Origin: an uncultured Faecalibacterium sp.
Lineage (GTDB): Bacteria; Bacillota; Clostridia; Oscillospirales; Ruminococcaceae
Assembly: GCA_904394215.1 (NCBI GenBank)
Contig: CAJFNF010000001.1
Location: 1 to 64,000, forward strand
Reading direction: 5' to 3'
DNA: 64,000 nt
Below the pieces are notes generated by a model. That model saw only the letters and a program-made list of their open reading frames with translations. It searched no databases and had not been told where the DNA came from. Within the stretch, counting starts at the first letter, position 1. Each line of letters opens with the position of its first letter. Positions 14,193-21,932 of this stretch are shown in pieces. The translations under genes and the position numbers were made by a program.

Positions 14193-15149
14193 TTATACCA
14201 GCAGATTGGCGACGGCCTCCAGGTTGGGGCCCAGCAGCAGGCTGAACAGCGCCCCGGCGACGATCATGGCAGTGCAAACGCCGATGACTGCGGCCCAGCT
14301 GACACCGCCCTGAGCCCGCAGAACAGCCTCCCGTTTGTCCTTGTCGGGGAAGTCTGCTTCGATACGGCGAATCCGCTGGGCAGCGGTGCGGCGGTAGAGG
14401 TATTTGGCAAACATACCGCTGAGCACCATCACCACAAAGCTAAGGATGGAAGCGATTTGCGCCATCATAACCAGCGACGAGGATCCGATGGCCGGTGCGA
14501 TGGAGCTCTCGCTGAGTACCAGCAGCTCCATCAATGCCGGCAGGTTCAGGACCAGGTCAATGGCCAAAAAGGCAAAAGCCGGTTTCCACGCTTTGCGGTA
14601 GAAGAAGTAAAGGGGGCCAAACAGCAGGGCTGAAAAGCAGATGGAGCTCTTGCGCCCAAACCGCTGCATCCGGGTGAAATCACGCAGGTAGAGGGGGCTG
14701 GCAGGTCCGATATAGGTGGCCCAGTCATCTCCCGAAATGCCGTCAATGGGCTCTACGGCGGTACCAGACTGCCAGCGGCCGGTCTGTTGTGCATTCTGGT
14801 AGAGGCGGGCATAATCGAATCCGCCCGTTGAATTCTGATAAGAGGAGCTGCCTGCATCCGGCCGGGGCGGCATTTCCTGCCCGCCGGCAAAGGAATAGCC
14901 GCAGTGGCTGCACCGGCTGGCCGATTCAGGGTTGGATGTGCCGCAGTTGGGGCATTTGCGCTCCGGAACAGCCGAAGCCGGCGGTGTCCATTCAAAGGAG
15001 CCGTGCTGGTCGGCATAGACACAGGCGCCCTGCTTTTCATAGCAGTCGCGGTGATAGGGTGCACCGCAGTCGGGGCAGACAACAATATCGTCTGTATCAG
15101 TCAGCGGTTTGCCGCAGACTGAACAGGGAATACCGGTAAATTGATACAT
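14193..15149 (-). CDS. Membrane protein with RING-like and zinc-ribbon domains (DUF2628 type)
   Basis: A 318-residue protein with two N-terminal zinc modules. Residues 9-43 (CSVCG, CPDCGAPYHRDCY) match the prokaryotic RING finger family 1, and CPNCG...CSHCG near 66-83 is a zinc ribbon. The C-terminal half has about four membrane segments, starting at ICFSALLFGPLYFFYRKAWKPA (about 170), which fits the DUF2628 group. The bacterial RING-like domain is not shown to act as a ubiquitin ligase; its role is unknown. It is monocistronic, convergent with rpsR, and has its own terminator. The combination is conserved in clostridia, from memory, but undefined in function. Confidence 0.75.
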   Translation of the reverse strand: MYQFTGIPCSVCGKPLTDTDDIVVCPDCGAPYHRDCYEKQGACVYADQHGSFEWTPPASAVPERKCPNCGTSNPESASRCSHCGYSFAGGQEMPPRPDAGSSSYQNSTGGFDYARLYQNAQQTGRWQSGTAVEPIDGISGDDWATYIGPASPLYLRDFTRMQRFGRKSSICFSALLFGPLYFFYRKAWKPAFAFLAIDLVLNLPALMELLVLSESSIAPAIGSSSLVMMAQIASILSFVVMVLSGMFAKYLYRRTAAQRIRRIEADFPDKDKREAVLRAQGGVSWAAVIGVCTAMIVAGALFSLLLGPNLEAVANLLV

Positions 15150-15434
15150 AAAAGAAAGCCTCCGGGTTCAAATCACATGGTAGATTTAGTATACTCTCTG
15201 TGCGCAGAAAAGAAAAGTCAAAGTTTTCATTTTGTACTTTTTGATCAGAATGTATCACTTACTATACCATAAAATATTGAAGAAATTAAAAACAAAACCA
15301 GGAAAGCTCTTGAATTTTGAAAAAGTGTAATTCGAGAACCCGCCATTCCGGCCCTCCTGCAAAATTGACAGTACCGATGTTTCCGTGATATCCTACAATG
15401 AAACGTGACAACGGAATGGAAGGAGGGGAAGACG
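15150..15434. other. AT-rich intergenic region between divergent genes
   Basis: This stretch of nearly 300 bases carries no gene. It is clearly AT-richer than its flanks between about 15190 and 15330. It must contain the promoters of the two divergent genes, but I see no pair of boxes good enough to name, and no stable hairpin. Confidence 0.5.
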
Positions 15435-16199
15435 GTGGAAGAGCGCTACATTCGTTCCGCAGAAATTCTGTGGGATCAGCTGCCGGGGGACATCTGGCTG
15501 CGGGGCATCCCCGCTCTGCGCAGCCTGGGCAGGCTGCGATTTGACCGGAATATCACCTTTTTTGCAGGGGAAAACGGTACTGGGAAATCCACCCTGCTGG
15601 AAGGGATCGCCGTGGCCTGTGGGTTCAATCCCGAGGGCGGCACCATCCACTATCACTTCTCCACCTTTGACGAGGGCGCCGGCCTGGGCCAGGCGCTGCA
15701 GGTATCCAGGGGATATAAGCGCCCGCCCTTCGGCTATTTTTTCCGAGCTGAGAGCTTTTTCAACGTGGCCAGCCAGGCGGAGGTCTACCGGCACCGCTCC
15801 CTGGGGGAAATTTCCAAAGAGGTCTACTACGCCCGGTACGGCGGGCACGCCCTCCATGAGCAGTCCCACGGGGAGAGCTTTCTGGCCTGGTTCCAGTCCT
15901 GCAGCGACCAGGGGCTCTATCTGATGGACGAACCGGAAGCAGCTCTTTCGCCCCAGCGGCAGCTGGCCCTTTTGGTTCAGATGGTGCGGATGGCCCACAG
16001 CGGCGCACAATTTATTGTGGCATCCCATTCGCCGATTTTGCTGGGGGCGCCGGATGCTGCCATCCTGAACTTTGACGATCAGGGGATCCATCCCTGTACC
16101 TATGAGGAAACAGGCAGCTATCAGCTGACCCGTCTTTTCCTGGACGGAAAAGACCGGCTGATCCGGCAGCTTCTGCAGGAAGACGAGGAGGAAGCATGA
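15435..16199 (+). CDS. AAA/ABC-type ATP-binding protein
   Basis: A 254-residue ATPase. Walker A is GENGTGKST (residues 45-53). A signature-like segment and the Walker B LYLMDEPEAALS lie near 159-170, and the switch histidine near 195-199 (VASHSPIL). It resembles small single-domain ATPases of the AAA_21/AAA_23 or DUF2813-like kind, related to SMC/ABC heads, with no membrane partner. GTG at 15435 is chosen because AAGGAGGGG lies 6 bases upstream. It overlaps the next gene by four bases (ATGA), so the two products probably act together. The substrate process is unknown. Confidence 0.75.
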   Translation: MEERYIRSAEILWDQLPGDIWLRGIPALRSLGRLRFDRNITFFAGENGTGKSTLLEGIAVACGFNPEGGTIHYHFSTFDEGAGLGQALQVSRGYKRPPFGYFFRAESFFNVASQAEVYRHRSLGEISKEVYYARYGGHALHEQSHGESFLAWFQSCSDQGLYLMDEPEAALSPQRQLALLVQMVRMAHSGAQFIVASHSPILLGAPDAAILNFDDQGIHPCTYEETGSYQLTRLFLDGKDRLIRQLLQEDEEEA

Positions 16200-16918
16200 A
16201 AGACCATCAGGTGGATTTATGCGGTGCGGAGGGGGCGGGCCGGACCCCTGATATGCCGCTTTTGGAGAGGGACAGTGTTTTTTCCTTTCAGTGTGCCGGC
16301 TGCGGCGGATGCTGCCGGCACCGGGAGGACATCGTCCTCTCCGGGTACGATCTCTACCGGCTGTCCAGGCGTCTGGGGCTGCCGCCCAAATTGACAGCCC
16401 GGAGCTTCTGCAGGATTTATATTGGTTCTGTCAGCCATCTGCCGGTTCTCCGGCTGGCTCCGGTCAAGGAAGAACACAACAACTGTCCCTTTCTGACCGA
16501 AAACCGCTGCGCCATTCATGAGGCCCGGCCGCTGGTCTGTGCGCTCTATCCCTTGGGGCAGGAGATTAGCCCGGAAGGGAAGGTCAGCTACTATTTTCAG
16601 TCCACCCGGTGCGGCGGCCAGGTTTACCGGGCCACCCTGTCGAACTATCTGGAAGGGCAGGGGATTCGAGAGCGGGAACCGATGGACATCCAGTGGGCTC
16701 AGTGCTGCATGCAGCTGGAACAGGAGGCGTCCCGGTGGGAAACAGACTTCCACCCGGTCATTCTGCGCCGGTTTCGGGCAAAACTCTGCGAAGCTCTGTA
16801 CTATCGCTACGATACCGCCCTTCCATGGCTTGGGCAGCTGGAACAAAATCTTGTCTGGCTTCAGGCAGAACGAACCAAATTGGAGCAGATCCAGCAGAAC
16901 ATCCATCAAAAAAAGTGA
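16196..16918 (+). CDS. YkgJ-family cysteine-cluster protein
   Basis: A 240-residue protein of the zinc/iron-chelating YkgJ type. The hallmark C-x2-C-x2-C-C is at residues 33-40 (CAGCGGCC). Further conserved cysteines follow in NNCPFL, NRCAIHEARPLVCALYPLG (about 100-122) and TRCGG. Such proteins bind a metal cluster; family members of the FliB-like group modify lysines in flagellin, but nothing shows that here. The start codon overlaps the stop of the ATPase gene, suggesting coupled translation. The C-terminal 70 residues are helical and basic. Confidence 0.78.
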   Translation: MKDHQVDLCGAEGAGRTPDMPLLERDSVFSFQCAGCGGCCRHREDIVLSGYDLYRLSRRLGLPPKLTARSFCRIYIGSVSHLPVLRLAPVKEEHNNCPFLTENRCAIHEARPLVCALYPLGQEISPEGKVSYYFQSTRCGGQVYRATLSNYLEGQGIREREPMDIQWAQCCMQLEQEASRWETDFHPVILRRFRAKLCEALYYRYDTALPWLGQLEQNLVWLQAERTKLEQIQQNIHQKK

Positions 16919-16981
16919 TCAAAACATTCAATATAATCAATAATCGATACATTTCAAAGGCATAAAACAGGCTCGCCTCTC

Positions 16982-17010
16982 TTGTAATCTGAGAAAAAGT
17001 GTGCTATACT
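16982..17010 (+). promoter_or_regulatory. Promoter of the TrpX-like transporter operon
   Basis: TTGTAA (16982-16987) and TATACT (17005-17010) are 17 bases apart, with TGC before the -10 box (extended -10). Confidence 0.6.
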
Positions 17011-17025
17011 TCACAATCGTAAAGC

Positions 17026-17048
17026 GATTCACACGTGTGAAGTGAATC
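17026..17048. promoter_or_regulatory. Nested palindromes downstream of the transporter promoter
   Basis: TTCACACGTGTGAA (17028-17041) is a perfect 14-base palindrome. It sits inside a second inverted repeat, GATTCAC (17026-17032) with GTGAATC (17042-17048). The position, 16-38 bases after the -10 box, suits a repressor site or a leader hairpin. Confidence 0.45.
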
Positions 17049-17127
17049 CGCCGGTTCCGGCCGGTCTGATTTCCGCAGGTCCTGTTCTGCGGCACACGCA
17101 ATATTTGGATAGAGGAGAGTTTGAGTT

Positions 17128-18159
17128 ATGCGCAAGATTTCCCGTCGTTCGTTCCTGGCTGCTTCTGCTGCCGTGGCCGCTGCCGGCGCCCTGACTGCCT
17201 GCGGCGGTTCGTCTTCTACAGCGGCATCTTCCACCGCATCCTCGGCTGCTGCTTCTTCGGCAGCTGCCTCGGAGACTTCGGGGGAGAGCTATACCGTCGG
17301 CATCTGCCAGCTGGTGGAGCATGATGCTCTGGATGCTGCCACCGAGGGCTTCCAGGACGCTCTGACCGATCAGTTCGGCGATGCAGTCACCTTTGACCTG
17401 CAGAATGCTCAGAACGATACCGCCACCTGTGCCACCATCTGCAATGGCTTTGTGTCGGCCGGCGTGGACCTGATCCTGGCCAACGCTACCGCATCCCTGC
17501 AGGCTGCACAGGCTGCCACTGCGGATATTCCCATCCTGGGCACCTCCATTACTGAGTACGGTGTGGCTCTGGGCCTGGATGATTTCGACGGCACCGTCGG
17601 CGGCAACATTTCGGGCACTTCCGACCTGGCCCCGCTGGATCAGCAGGCAGCCATGATCCTGGAGTGGATGCCGGATGCCAAGACTGCCGGCCTGCTCTAC
17701 TGCTCGGCCGAGGCCAACAGCCAGTACCAGGTGGACGTGGTCCAGTCTGAGCTGGAGGCTGCCGGCCTGACCGTCACCCAGTATCCCTTCTCGGACTCCA
17801 ACGATCTGTCCTCGGTCTGCCAGCAGGCTGCCACCAACAGCGATGTCCTGTATGTGCCCACCGATAACACTGTTGCCGCCAATACCGGCATTGTGGATGG
17901 TATCTGCCGTCCCATGAAGAAGCCGGTGTTCGCAGGCGAAGAGGGCATCTGCAAGGGCTGCGGCGTTGCAACCCTGTCCATCAGCTACTACGATCTGGGC
18001 TACACCACCGGTGAGATGGCTGTCAAGATCCTGACTGGCGAGTCTGACATCTCTACCATGCCCATTGAGTACACCGATGTCACCAAGAAGTACAACAAGA
18101 CCATCTGTGATGACCTGGGCCTGACGGTTCCGGAGGGCTATGAGGCCATTGAGGCATAA
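17128..18159 (+). CDS. ABC transporter substrate-binding lipoprotein (TrpX-like)
   Basis: The 343-residue extracellular binding protein belongs to the ABC_sub_bind family (PF04392), whose studied members bind tryptophan or tyrosine. The N-terminus has RRSF (a twin-arginine-like start), a hydrophobic stretch and the lipobox LTAC, so the mature lipoprotein begins at about C25. An Ala/Ser-rich linker follows, then the periplasmic-binding-protein fold (YTVGICQLVEHDALDAATEGF). The ligand is not certain. It is the first gene of a three-gene transporter, separated from the permease by a 178-base gap with two hairpins, which would allow more binding protein than permease. Confidence 0.88.
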   Translation: MRKISRRSFLAASAAVAAAGALTACGGSSSTAASSTASSAAASSAAASETSGESYTVGICQLVEHDALDAATEGFQDALTDQFGDAVTFDLQNAQNDTATCATICNGFVSAGVDLILANATASLQAAQAATADIPILGTSITEYGVALGLDDFDGTVGGNISGTSDLAPLDQQAAMILEWMPDAKTAGLLYCSAEANSQYQVDVVQSELEAAGLTVTQYPFSDSNDLSSVCQQAATNSDVLYVPTDNTVAANTGIVDGICRPMKKPVFAGEEGICKGCGVATLSISYYDLGYTTGEMAVKILTGESDISTMPIEYTDVTKKYNKTICDDLGLTVPEGYEAIEA

Positions 18160-18182
18160 ACCGCTTACTTAAATCATCTCGA

Positions 18183-18216
18183 CGGGGAGAATGGCAAGCC
18201 ATCCGCCCCGCCTTTT
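18183..18216 (+). terminator. Partial terminator between binding protein and permease
   Basis: CGGGG (18183-18187) with CCCCG (18206-18210) encloses ATGG/CCAT, followed by CCTTTTAC. A second stable hairpin, GACCGTCGGAG/CTCCGGCGGTC, lies at 18225-18252 without a T-run. Together they could end most transcripts after the binding-protein gene or protect its 3' end. Confidence 0.5.
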
Positions 18217-18337
18217 ACGTGTGCGACCGTCGGAGTTTTGGCTCCGGCGGTCGTGGGCGTGTCCAAAGCTGTTTTGGTCCTGAAGCTGTCGCAGCCGAAG
18301 GATTGGACATAAATACGTAAAAATAGGAGGAATCATT

Positions 18338-19285
18338 TTGGAAGTTCTCGCGAGACTGGCAAATCTGCCCGGCGCGCTGCCGGGTGCCGTCGCCCAGGGC
18401 CTGATCTGGGGCATTATGGCCATCGGCGTTTACATTACCTACCGCATTCTGGATGTGGCCGACCTGACGGTGGATGGCTCCTTCGGCACCGGCGGTGCCG
18501 TCTGCGTCATGGCACTGCTGGGGGGCCACAACATCTGGGTCGCCCTGCTGCTGGCACTGATCTCGGGCCTGCTGTGCGGCCTGGTCACCGGCCTGCTCCA
18601 CACCTTTATGGGGATCCCCGCAATTCTGGCCGGCATTTTGACCCAGCTGGCCCTTTACTCGATTAACTTGAAAATCCTGGGCAAAGCCAACCAGTCCATC
18701 AACGTGGATAAATACGACCTGCTGATTTCTCTGCGGTGGGTCAAAGAGGCTGCGCTCCATAACCCTGTGGTGATGGTCATCCTGATCACTGCTGTTGTGA
18801 TTGCTATCCTTTACTGGTTCTTCGGCACCGAGCTGGGCTGCGGCATCCGCGCCACCGGTTCCAACCCCAACATGAGCCGGGCCCAGGGTATTAATACCAA
18901 CTTCAACATCGTGCTGGGCCTGATGGTTTCCAATGGGCTGGTAACCCTGTCGGGTGCTCTGCTGAGCCAGTATCAGGGCTTTGCTGATGTCAGCATGGGC
19001 CGCGGCGCCATCGTCATCGGCCTGGCTGCCGTCATCATTGGCGAGGCCATCTTCGGCCGTATCTTCCACAACTTCGCCCTCAAACTGGCCTCGGTTTCCA
19101 TCGGCGCTGTGATTTATTACATTGTCATCCAGCTGGTCCTGACCCTGGGCTTTGATGCCAACCTGCTGAAACTGCTGTCGGCTGCCGTCGTTGCCATCTT
19201 CCTGGCAGTCCCGTACTGGAAGGGAAAATACTTCTCCAAACCCGTATCCAAGAAGGCTCAGAAGGAGGATGAAACCCATGCTTGA
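18338..19285 (+). CDS. ABC transporter permease (TrpY-like, branched-chain type)
   Basis: The 315-residue membrane permease has about nine hydrophobic segments. It carries family-typical motifs such as ITYRILDVADLTVDGSF near residue 34 and GCGIRATGSNPNMSRAQGIN near 168, as in permeases working with PF04392 binding proteins. TTG is the start, preceded by TAGGAGG at 7 bases; no ATG fits. It overlaps the ATPase gene by eight bases. The transporter probably imports an aromatic amino acid or a similar small molecule. Confidence 0.88.
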   Translation: MEVLARLANLPGALPGAVAQGLIWGIMAIGVYITYRILDVADLTVDGSFGTGGAVCVMALLGGHNIWVALLLALISGLLCGLVTGLLHTFMGIPAILAGILTQLALYSINLKILGKANQSINVDKYDLLISLRWVKEAALHNPVVMVILITAVVIAILYWFFGTELGCGIRATGSNPNMSRAQGINTNFNIVLGLMVSNGLVTLSGALLSQYQGFADVSMGRGAIVIGLAAVIIGEAIFGRIFHNFALKLASVSIGAVIYYIVIQLVLTLGFDANLLKLLSAAVVAIFLAVPYWKGKYFSKPVSKKAQKEDETHA

Positions 19286-20072
19286 CATTCAGGATATTTC
19301 CAAAACCTTCAATGCAGGCACCGTCAATGAGAAGACGGCCCTGAACCATCTGTCCCTGCACCTGAACGAAGGCGACTTCGTTACCGTCATCGGCGGCAAC
19401 GGTGCAGGCAAGTCCACCATGCTGAATGCCGTGGCTGGCGTCTGGTCGGTGGATACCGGCAAGATCATGATTGACGGTGTCGACGTAACCCGCCTCAGCG
19501 AATACCAGCGGGCCAAATACATCGGCCGGGTGTTCCAGGATCCCATGACCGGCACCGCCGCCACCATGCAGATTGAAGAGAACCTGGCTCTGGCAGCCCG
19601 CCGCGGCAAACCCCGCACCCTCCGGATTGGCATCACCAAGAAAGAGCGGGAGGAGTACCGTGAACTGCTCAAGACCCTGGATCTGGGCCTGGAGGACCGT
19701 CTGACAGCCCGGGTAGGCCTGCTGTCCGGCGGCCAGCGCCAGGCGCTGACCCTGCTGATGGCCACCATGACCCGGCCCAAGCTGCTGCTGCTGGATGAAC
19801 ACACGGCAGCACTGGACCCCAAGACAGCCCTGAAGGTGCTGACCCTGTCGGCCAAGCTGGTGGCAGAGAATCACCTGACAACCCTCATGATTACCCATAA
19901 CATGAAAGACGCCATCAAGTACGGCAACCGCCTGATCATGATGCATGAAGGCCACATCATCTACGACGTAAGCGGCGAAGAAAAGAAACAGCTGAAAGTT
20001 TCGGATCTGCTGGCCAAGTTCCAGATGGCCAGCGGCGATGAATTTGCCAACGACCGCATGATCCTCTCCTGA
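19278..20072 (+). CDS. ABC transporter ATP-binding protein (TrpZ-like)
   Basis: The 264-residue ATPase powers the preceding permease. Walker A GGNGAGKST lies near residues 38-46, the ABC signature as LLSGGQRQA (about 152-160), Walker B as LLLLDEHTAALD (about 173-184) and the switch histidine in MITHNM. The glutamate after Walker B is present. ATG at 19278 has AAGGAGG nine bases upstream; the earlier ATG at 19269 would abut it. It is the last gene of the operon, and a terminator follows. Confidence 0.92.
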   Translation: MLDIQDISKTFNAGTVNEKTALNHLSLHLNEGDFVTVIGGNGAGKSTMLNAVAGVWSVDTGKIMIDGVDVTRLSEYQRAKYIGRVFQDPMTGTAATMQIEENLALAARRGKPRTLRIGITKKEREEYRELLKTLDLGLEDRLTARVGLLSGGQRQALTLLMATMTRPKLLLLDEHTAALDPKTALKVLTLSAKLVAENHLTTLMITHNMKDAIKYGNRLIMMHEGHIIYDVSGEEKKQLKVSDLLAKFQMASGDEFANDRMILS

Positions 20073-20089
20073 TTTTCATAAAATCAATC

Positions 20090-20120
20090 GGCCCCCGGCG
20101 CAGCGTCGGGGGCCATTTTC
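20090..20120 (+). terminator. Terminator of the ABC transporter operon
   Basis: GGCCCCCG (20090-20097) pairs with CGGGGGCC (20107-20114), followed by ATTTTCT. Confidence 0.75.
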
Positions 20121-20356
20121 TATGTGGATGCACCTCTGGATTCCAGCTCCATCTAAACAGCAAGCGTCGAGATTCAAAGCATAGAGGGTAACGTCGGTCC
20201 AACCAATACCTGTCCCTGGGCAGAACCGCTTTTCTCCTTATGGATTGCCGCGCCGTCGGCGGGGGCATTTTTTGAAAGGGACTGTTCATCGCCCTCTTAT
20301 TCTTGCCCATGTACATATTTGTAGAATCGCGCGCCTGGCAGGCGGGCTGTACAAGG
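20121..20356. other. Intergenic region without recognised gene
   Basis: About 240 bases between two terminators. Reading frames exist but overlap the transporter gene or lack ribosome-binding sites. A GC-rich segment with CATTTTTT around 20247-20275 could be a further weak terminator. I recognise nothing else; it may be a decayed gene or an interspersed repeat. Confidence 0.4.
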
Positions 20357-20390
20357 AAAAAAGCCCGGAACTTTTGGTTCCGGGCTTTTG
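20357..20390 (-). terminator. Terminator of the marR-yczE operon
   Basis: GCCCGGAAC (20363-20371) pairs perfectly with GTTCCGGGC (20377-20385). T-runs follow on both strands (TTTTTTCC on the minus strand), so it can act both ways. Confidence 0.8.
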
Positions 20391-20414
20391 TTTATGTATT
20401 TGACTCTGCAACAA

Positions 20415-21068
20415 TCAGGCCAGCAGCAGCTTGCCGATCCGGCGCATGGGGCGGCCAACCTGTTTGGCGGTCATGCCCACAAAGATAGCAGCGGCAACGG
20501 TGCCTTCACGGACGCCGGCCAGAGTGTGCAGGAACAGGAAGGAGAGAACCACAGCGATGATAACCATCGAGCAGTCCACCGAAATCTTTGCCTTGGCAAA
20601 GGGAAGCTTCACAGTCTTGACCAGGGCCAGGGCAACACCCTCGCCGGCCATGGTAACCACATCAGCGGTAACCTCGAAGCTGACGCCGATACCCACCAGC
20701 AGGATGCCCAGAATGCAGAAAATCCACTGCTGCCAGTAAGCAACCGGGGTAATGGAAGACAGAACCCAGACAGCCAGGTCGGTCAGATAGCCGAAAGCAA
20801 TGGCCACAGGCACCTGAATCAGCTGTACCAGCTCAAACTGACGGCGGAGCAGGAGGATCTGGATGATCACCAGGCAGCAGTTCACCAGGATGGTGGTTTC
20901 ACCCACAGTCATGGGAACGATCATGCTTAGAACATAGGGAATGCTGGATACCGGCGATGTGCCCAGGCCAGCCTTAATGGAAAAGGCTACGCCAAAGGAC
21001 ATGATAAACAGACCTACCAGCAGGGTCAGATAACGGCGGATCAAATTGTTTACGGTGCGGTTTTTCAC
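20415..21068 (-). CDS. YczE/YitT-like membrane protein
   Basis: A 217-residue protein with five or six membrane segments. It starts with RRYLTLLVGLFIMSFGVAFSIKAGLGTSPVSSIPY, typical of the YczE/YyaS/YitT superfamily. The transported substrate, if any, is unknown. GTG is the start, with AAGGAAGAG upstream; GTGA overlaps the marR stop by four bases. Coupling to a MarR regulator suggests the gene is induced by a small molecule, perhaps for export. Confidence 0.8.
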   Translation of the reverse strand: MKNRTVNNLIRRYLTLLVGLFIMSFGVAFSIKAGLGTSPVSSIPYVLSMIVPMTVGETTILVNCCLVIIQILLLRRQFELVQLIQVPVAIAFGYLTDLAVWVLSSITPVAYWQQWIFCILGILLVGIGVSFEVTADVVTMAGEGVALALVKTVKLPFAKAKISVDCSMVIIAVVLSFLFLHTLAGVREGTVAAAIFVGMTAKQVGRPMRRIGKLLLA

Positions 21069-21502
21069 GTGGGACTCTTCCTTTCTACATTCAATGTGTC
21101 ACATAGATCAGCCAACATGGCGCACAGCAGTTCCCGCTGCTCCCCCGTCAGGGAAGCGGCAGCAGCTTCGTCAGCCTGGCGGAAGGCAAGATCCATGGCC
21201 TGGGCCACCTCCTGCCCCCGGGGTGTCAGCGTAACATACAGAGAACGCCGGTTTCCCTCATGCCGCGCCCGATCAATCAGGCCGTCCCGCTCCATTCGGG
21301 TCAAAATGGTGCCGACGGTGGCAGGTTCGATCTCGCAGTAGTCGGCGATGGCTTTCTGGTTGGTTTCCCCATTGTGTAAGAGGAATTCCAAAACCTTGGG
21401 CTGTCCGGGGGACAGCCCCAACGCAGACGCACGGGCGAGAATCTCGCGGTTCATGGCAGATTGAGCGCGCAGCAGCAGGCGATGCAGAGGTTGGTTGACC
21501 AT
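21065..21502 (-). CDS. MarR-family transcriptional regulator
   Basis: A 145-residue winged-helix regulator of the MarR type. The recognition helix region is ETNQKAIADYCEIEPATVGTILTRMERDGLI (about 48-78), followed by the wing RRSLYVTLTPRGQEV. Such proteins usually repress their own operon and release it on binding a small ligand. ATG at 21502 follows GGGAAGG. The upstream region holds TGTGC/GCACA inverted-repeat arms (about 21560-21575) that may be its site. It is the first gene of a two-gene operon with the membrane protein. Confidence 0.88.
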   Translation of the reverse strand: MVNQPLHRLLLRAQSAMNREILARASALGLSPGQPKVLEFLLHNGETNQKAIADYCEIEPATVGTILTRMERDGLIDRARHEGNRRSLYVTLTPRGQEVAQAMDLAFRQADEAAAASLTGEQRELLCAMLADLCDTLNVERKSPT

Positions 21503-21607
21503 ATCAATACCTTCCCTTGATGATTCTAAGCTTGCTGATTGTGTCAAAGCATATGATGTGCTTTTCGCACAAGATTGTCGAGCATCAATGTGAACAAATA
21601 TACCAAA

Positions 21608-21638
21608 CAAAAAGCCCTGCCTTTTTTTCGGCAGGGCT
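21608..21638 (-). terminator. Terminator of the GlsB/YeaQ-type gene
   Basis: AGCCCTGCC (21613-21621) pairs with GGCAGGGCT (21630-21638). On the minus strand the stem is followed by TTTTTG. Confidence 0.8.
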
Positions 21639-21650
21639 GTCGAAACCCAT

Positions 21651-21905
21651 TCAGCGGGCAATTTTCCGGGCAATCCAGATGCAGACACAGGCACCCAGCA
21701 CTGAGACGACAAAATCGCCTACAAAGCCAAAGGCCCGCAGGCCGATCAGTCCCAGCAGAAAGCTGCCGACGATGCCGCCCAGCATGCCCAGAATGATATT
21801 GTGGAACGCAGAGGAAGTGTCACTGCCCATCAGGCGCCCGGCCACATAGCCGGCCAGAGCACCTACCAACAGGCTGAAGATCAGGGAAAACAGAGAAAAC
21901 AACAT
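21651..21905 (-). CDS. GlsB/YeaQ/YmgE-family small membrane protein
   Basis: An 84-residue, strongly hydrophobic protein with three predicted membrane segments and glycine-rich motifs (GALAGYVAGRLMG, ILGMLGGIVGSFLLG) typical of the GlsB/YeaQ/YmgE family. Members are linked to envelope stress; the mechanism is unknown. AGGAGG precedes the ATG. It has its own terminator and lies between nth and marR on the same strand. Confidence 0.88.
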   Translation of the reverse strand: MLFSLFSLIFSLLVGALAGYVAGRLMGSDTSSAFHNIILGMLGGIVGSFLLGLIGLRAFGFVGDFVVSVLGACVCIWIARKIAR

Positions 21906-21932
21906 AGGGATACCTCCTGAGAACTGCTGTAT

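Noticed and set aside
15405-15434. Upstream GTG start for the ATPase gene
   Set aside because: The ribosome-binding site AAGGAGGGG lies downstream of this codon, so the GTG at 15435 is the better start.
19957-20316. Minus-strand frame of 119 codons reaching into the ABC ATPase gene
   Set aside because: Arginine- and proline-rich translation without family features; it overlaps the real gene and its terminator.
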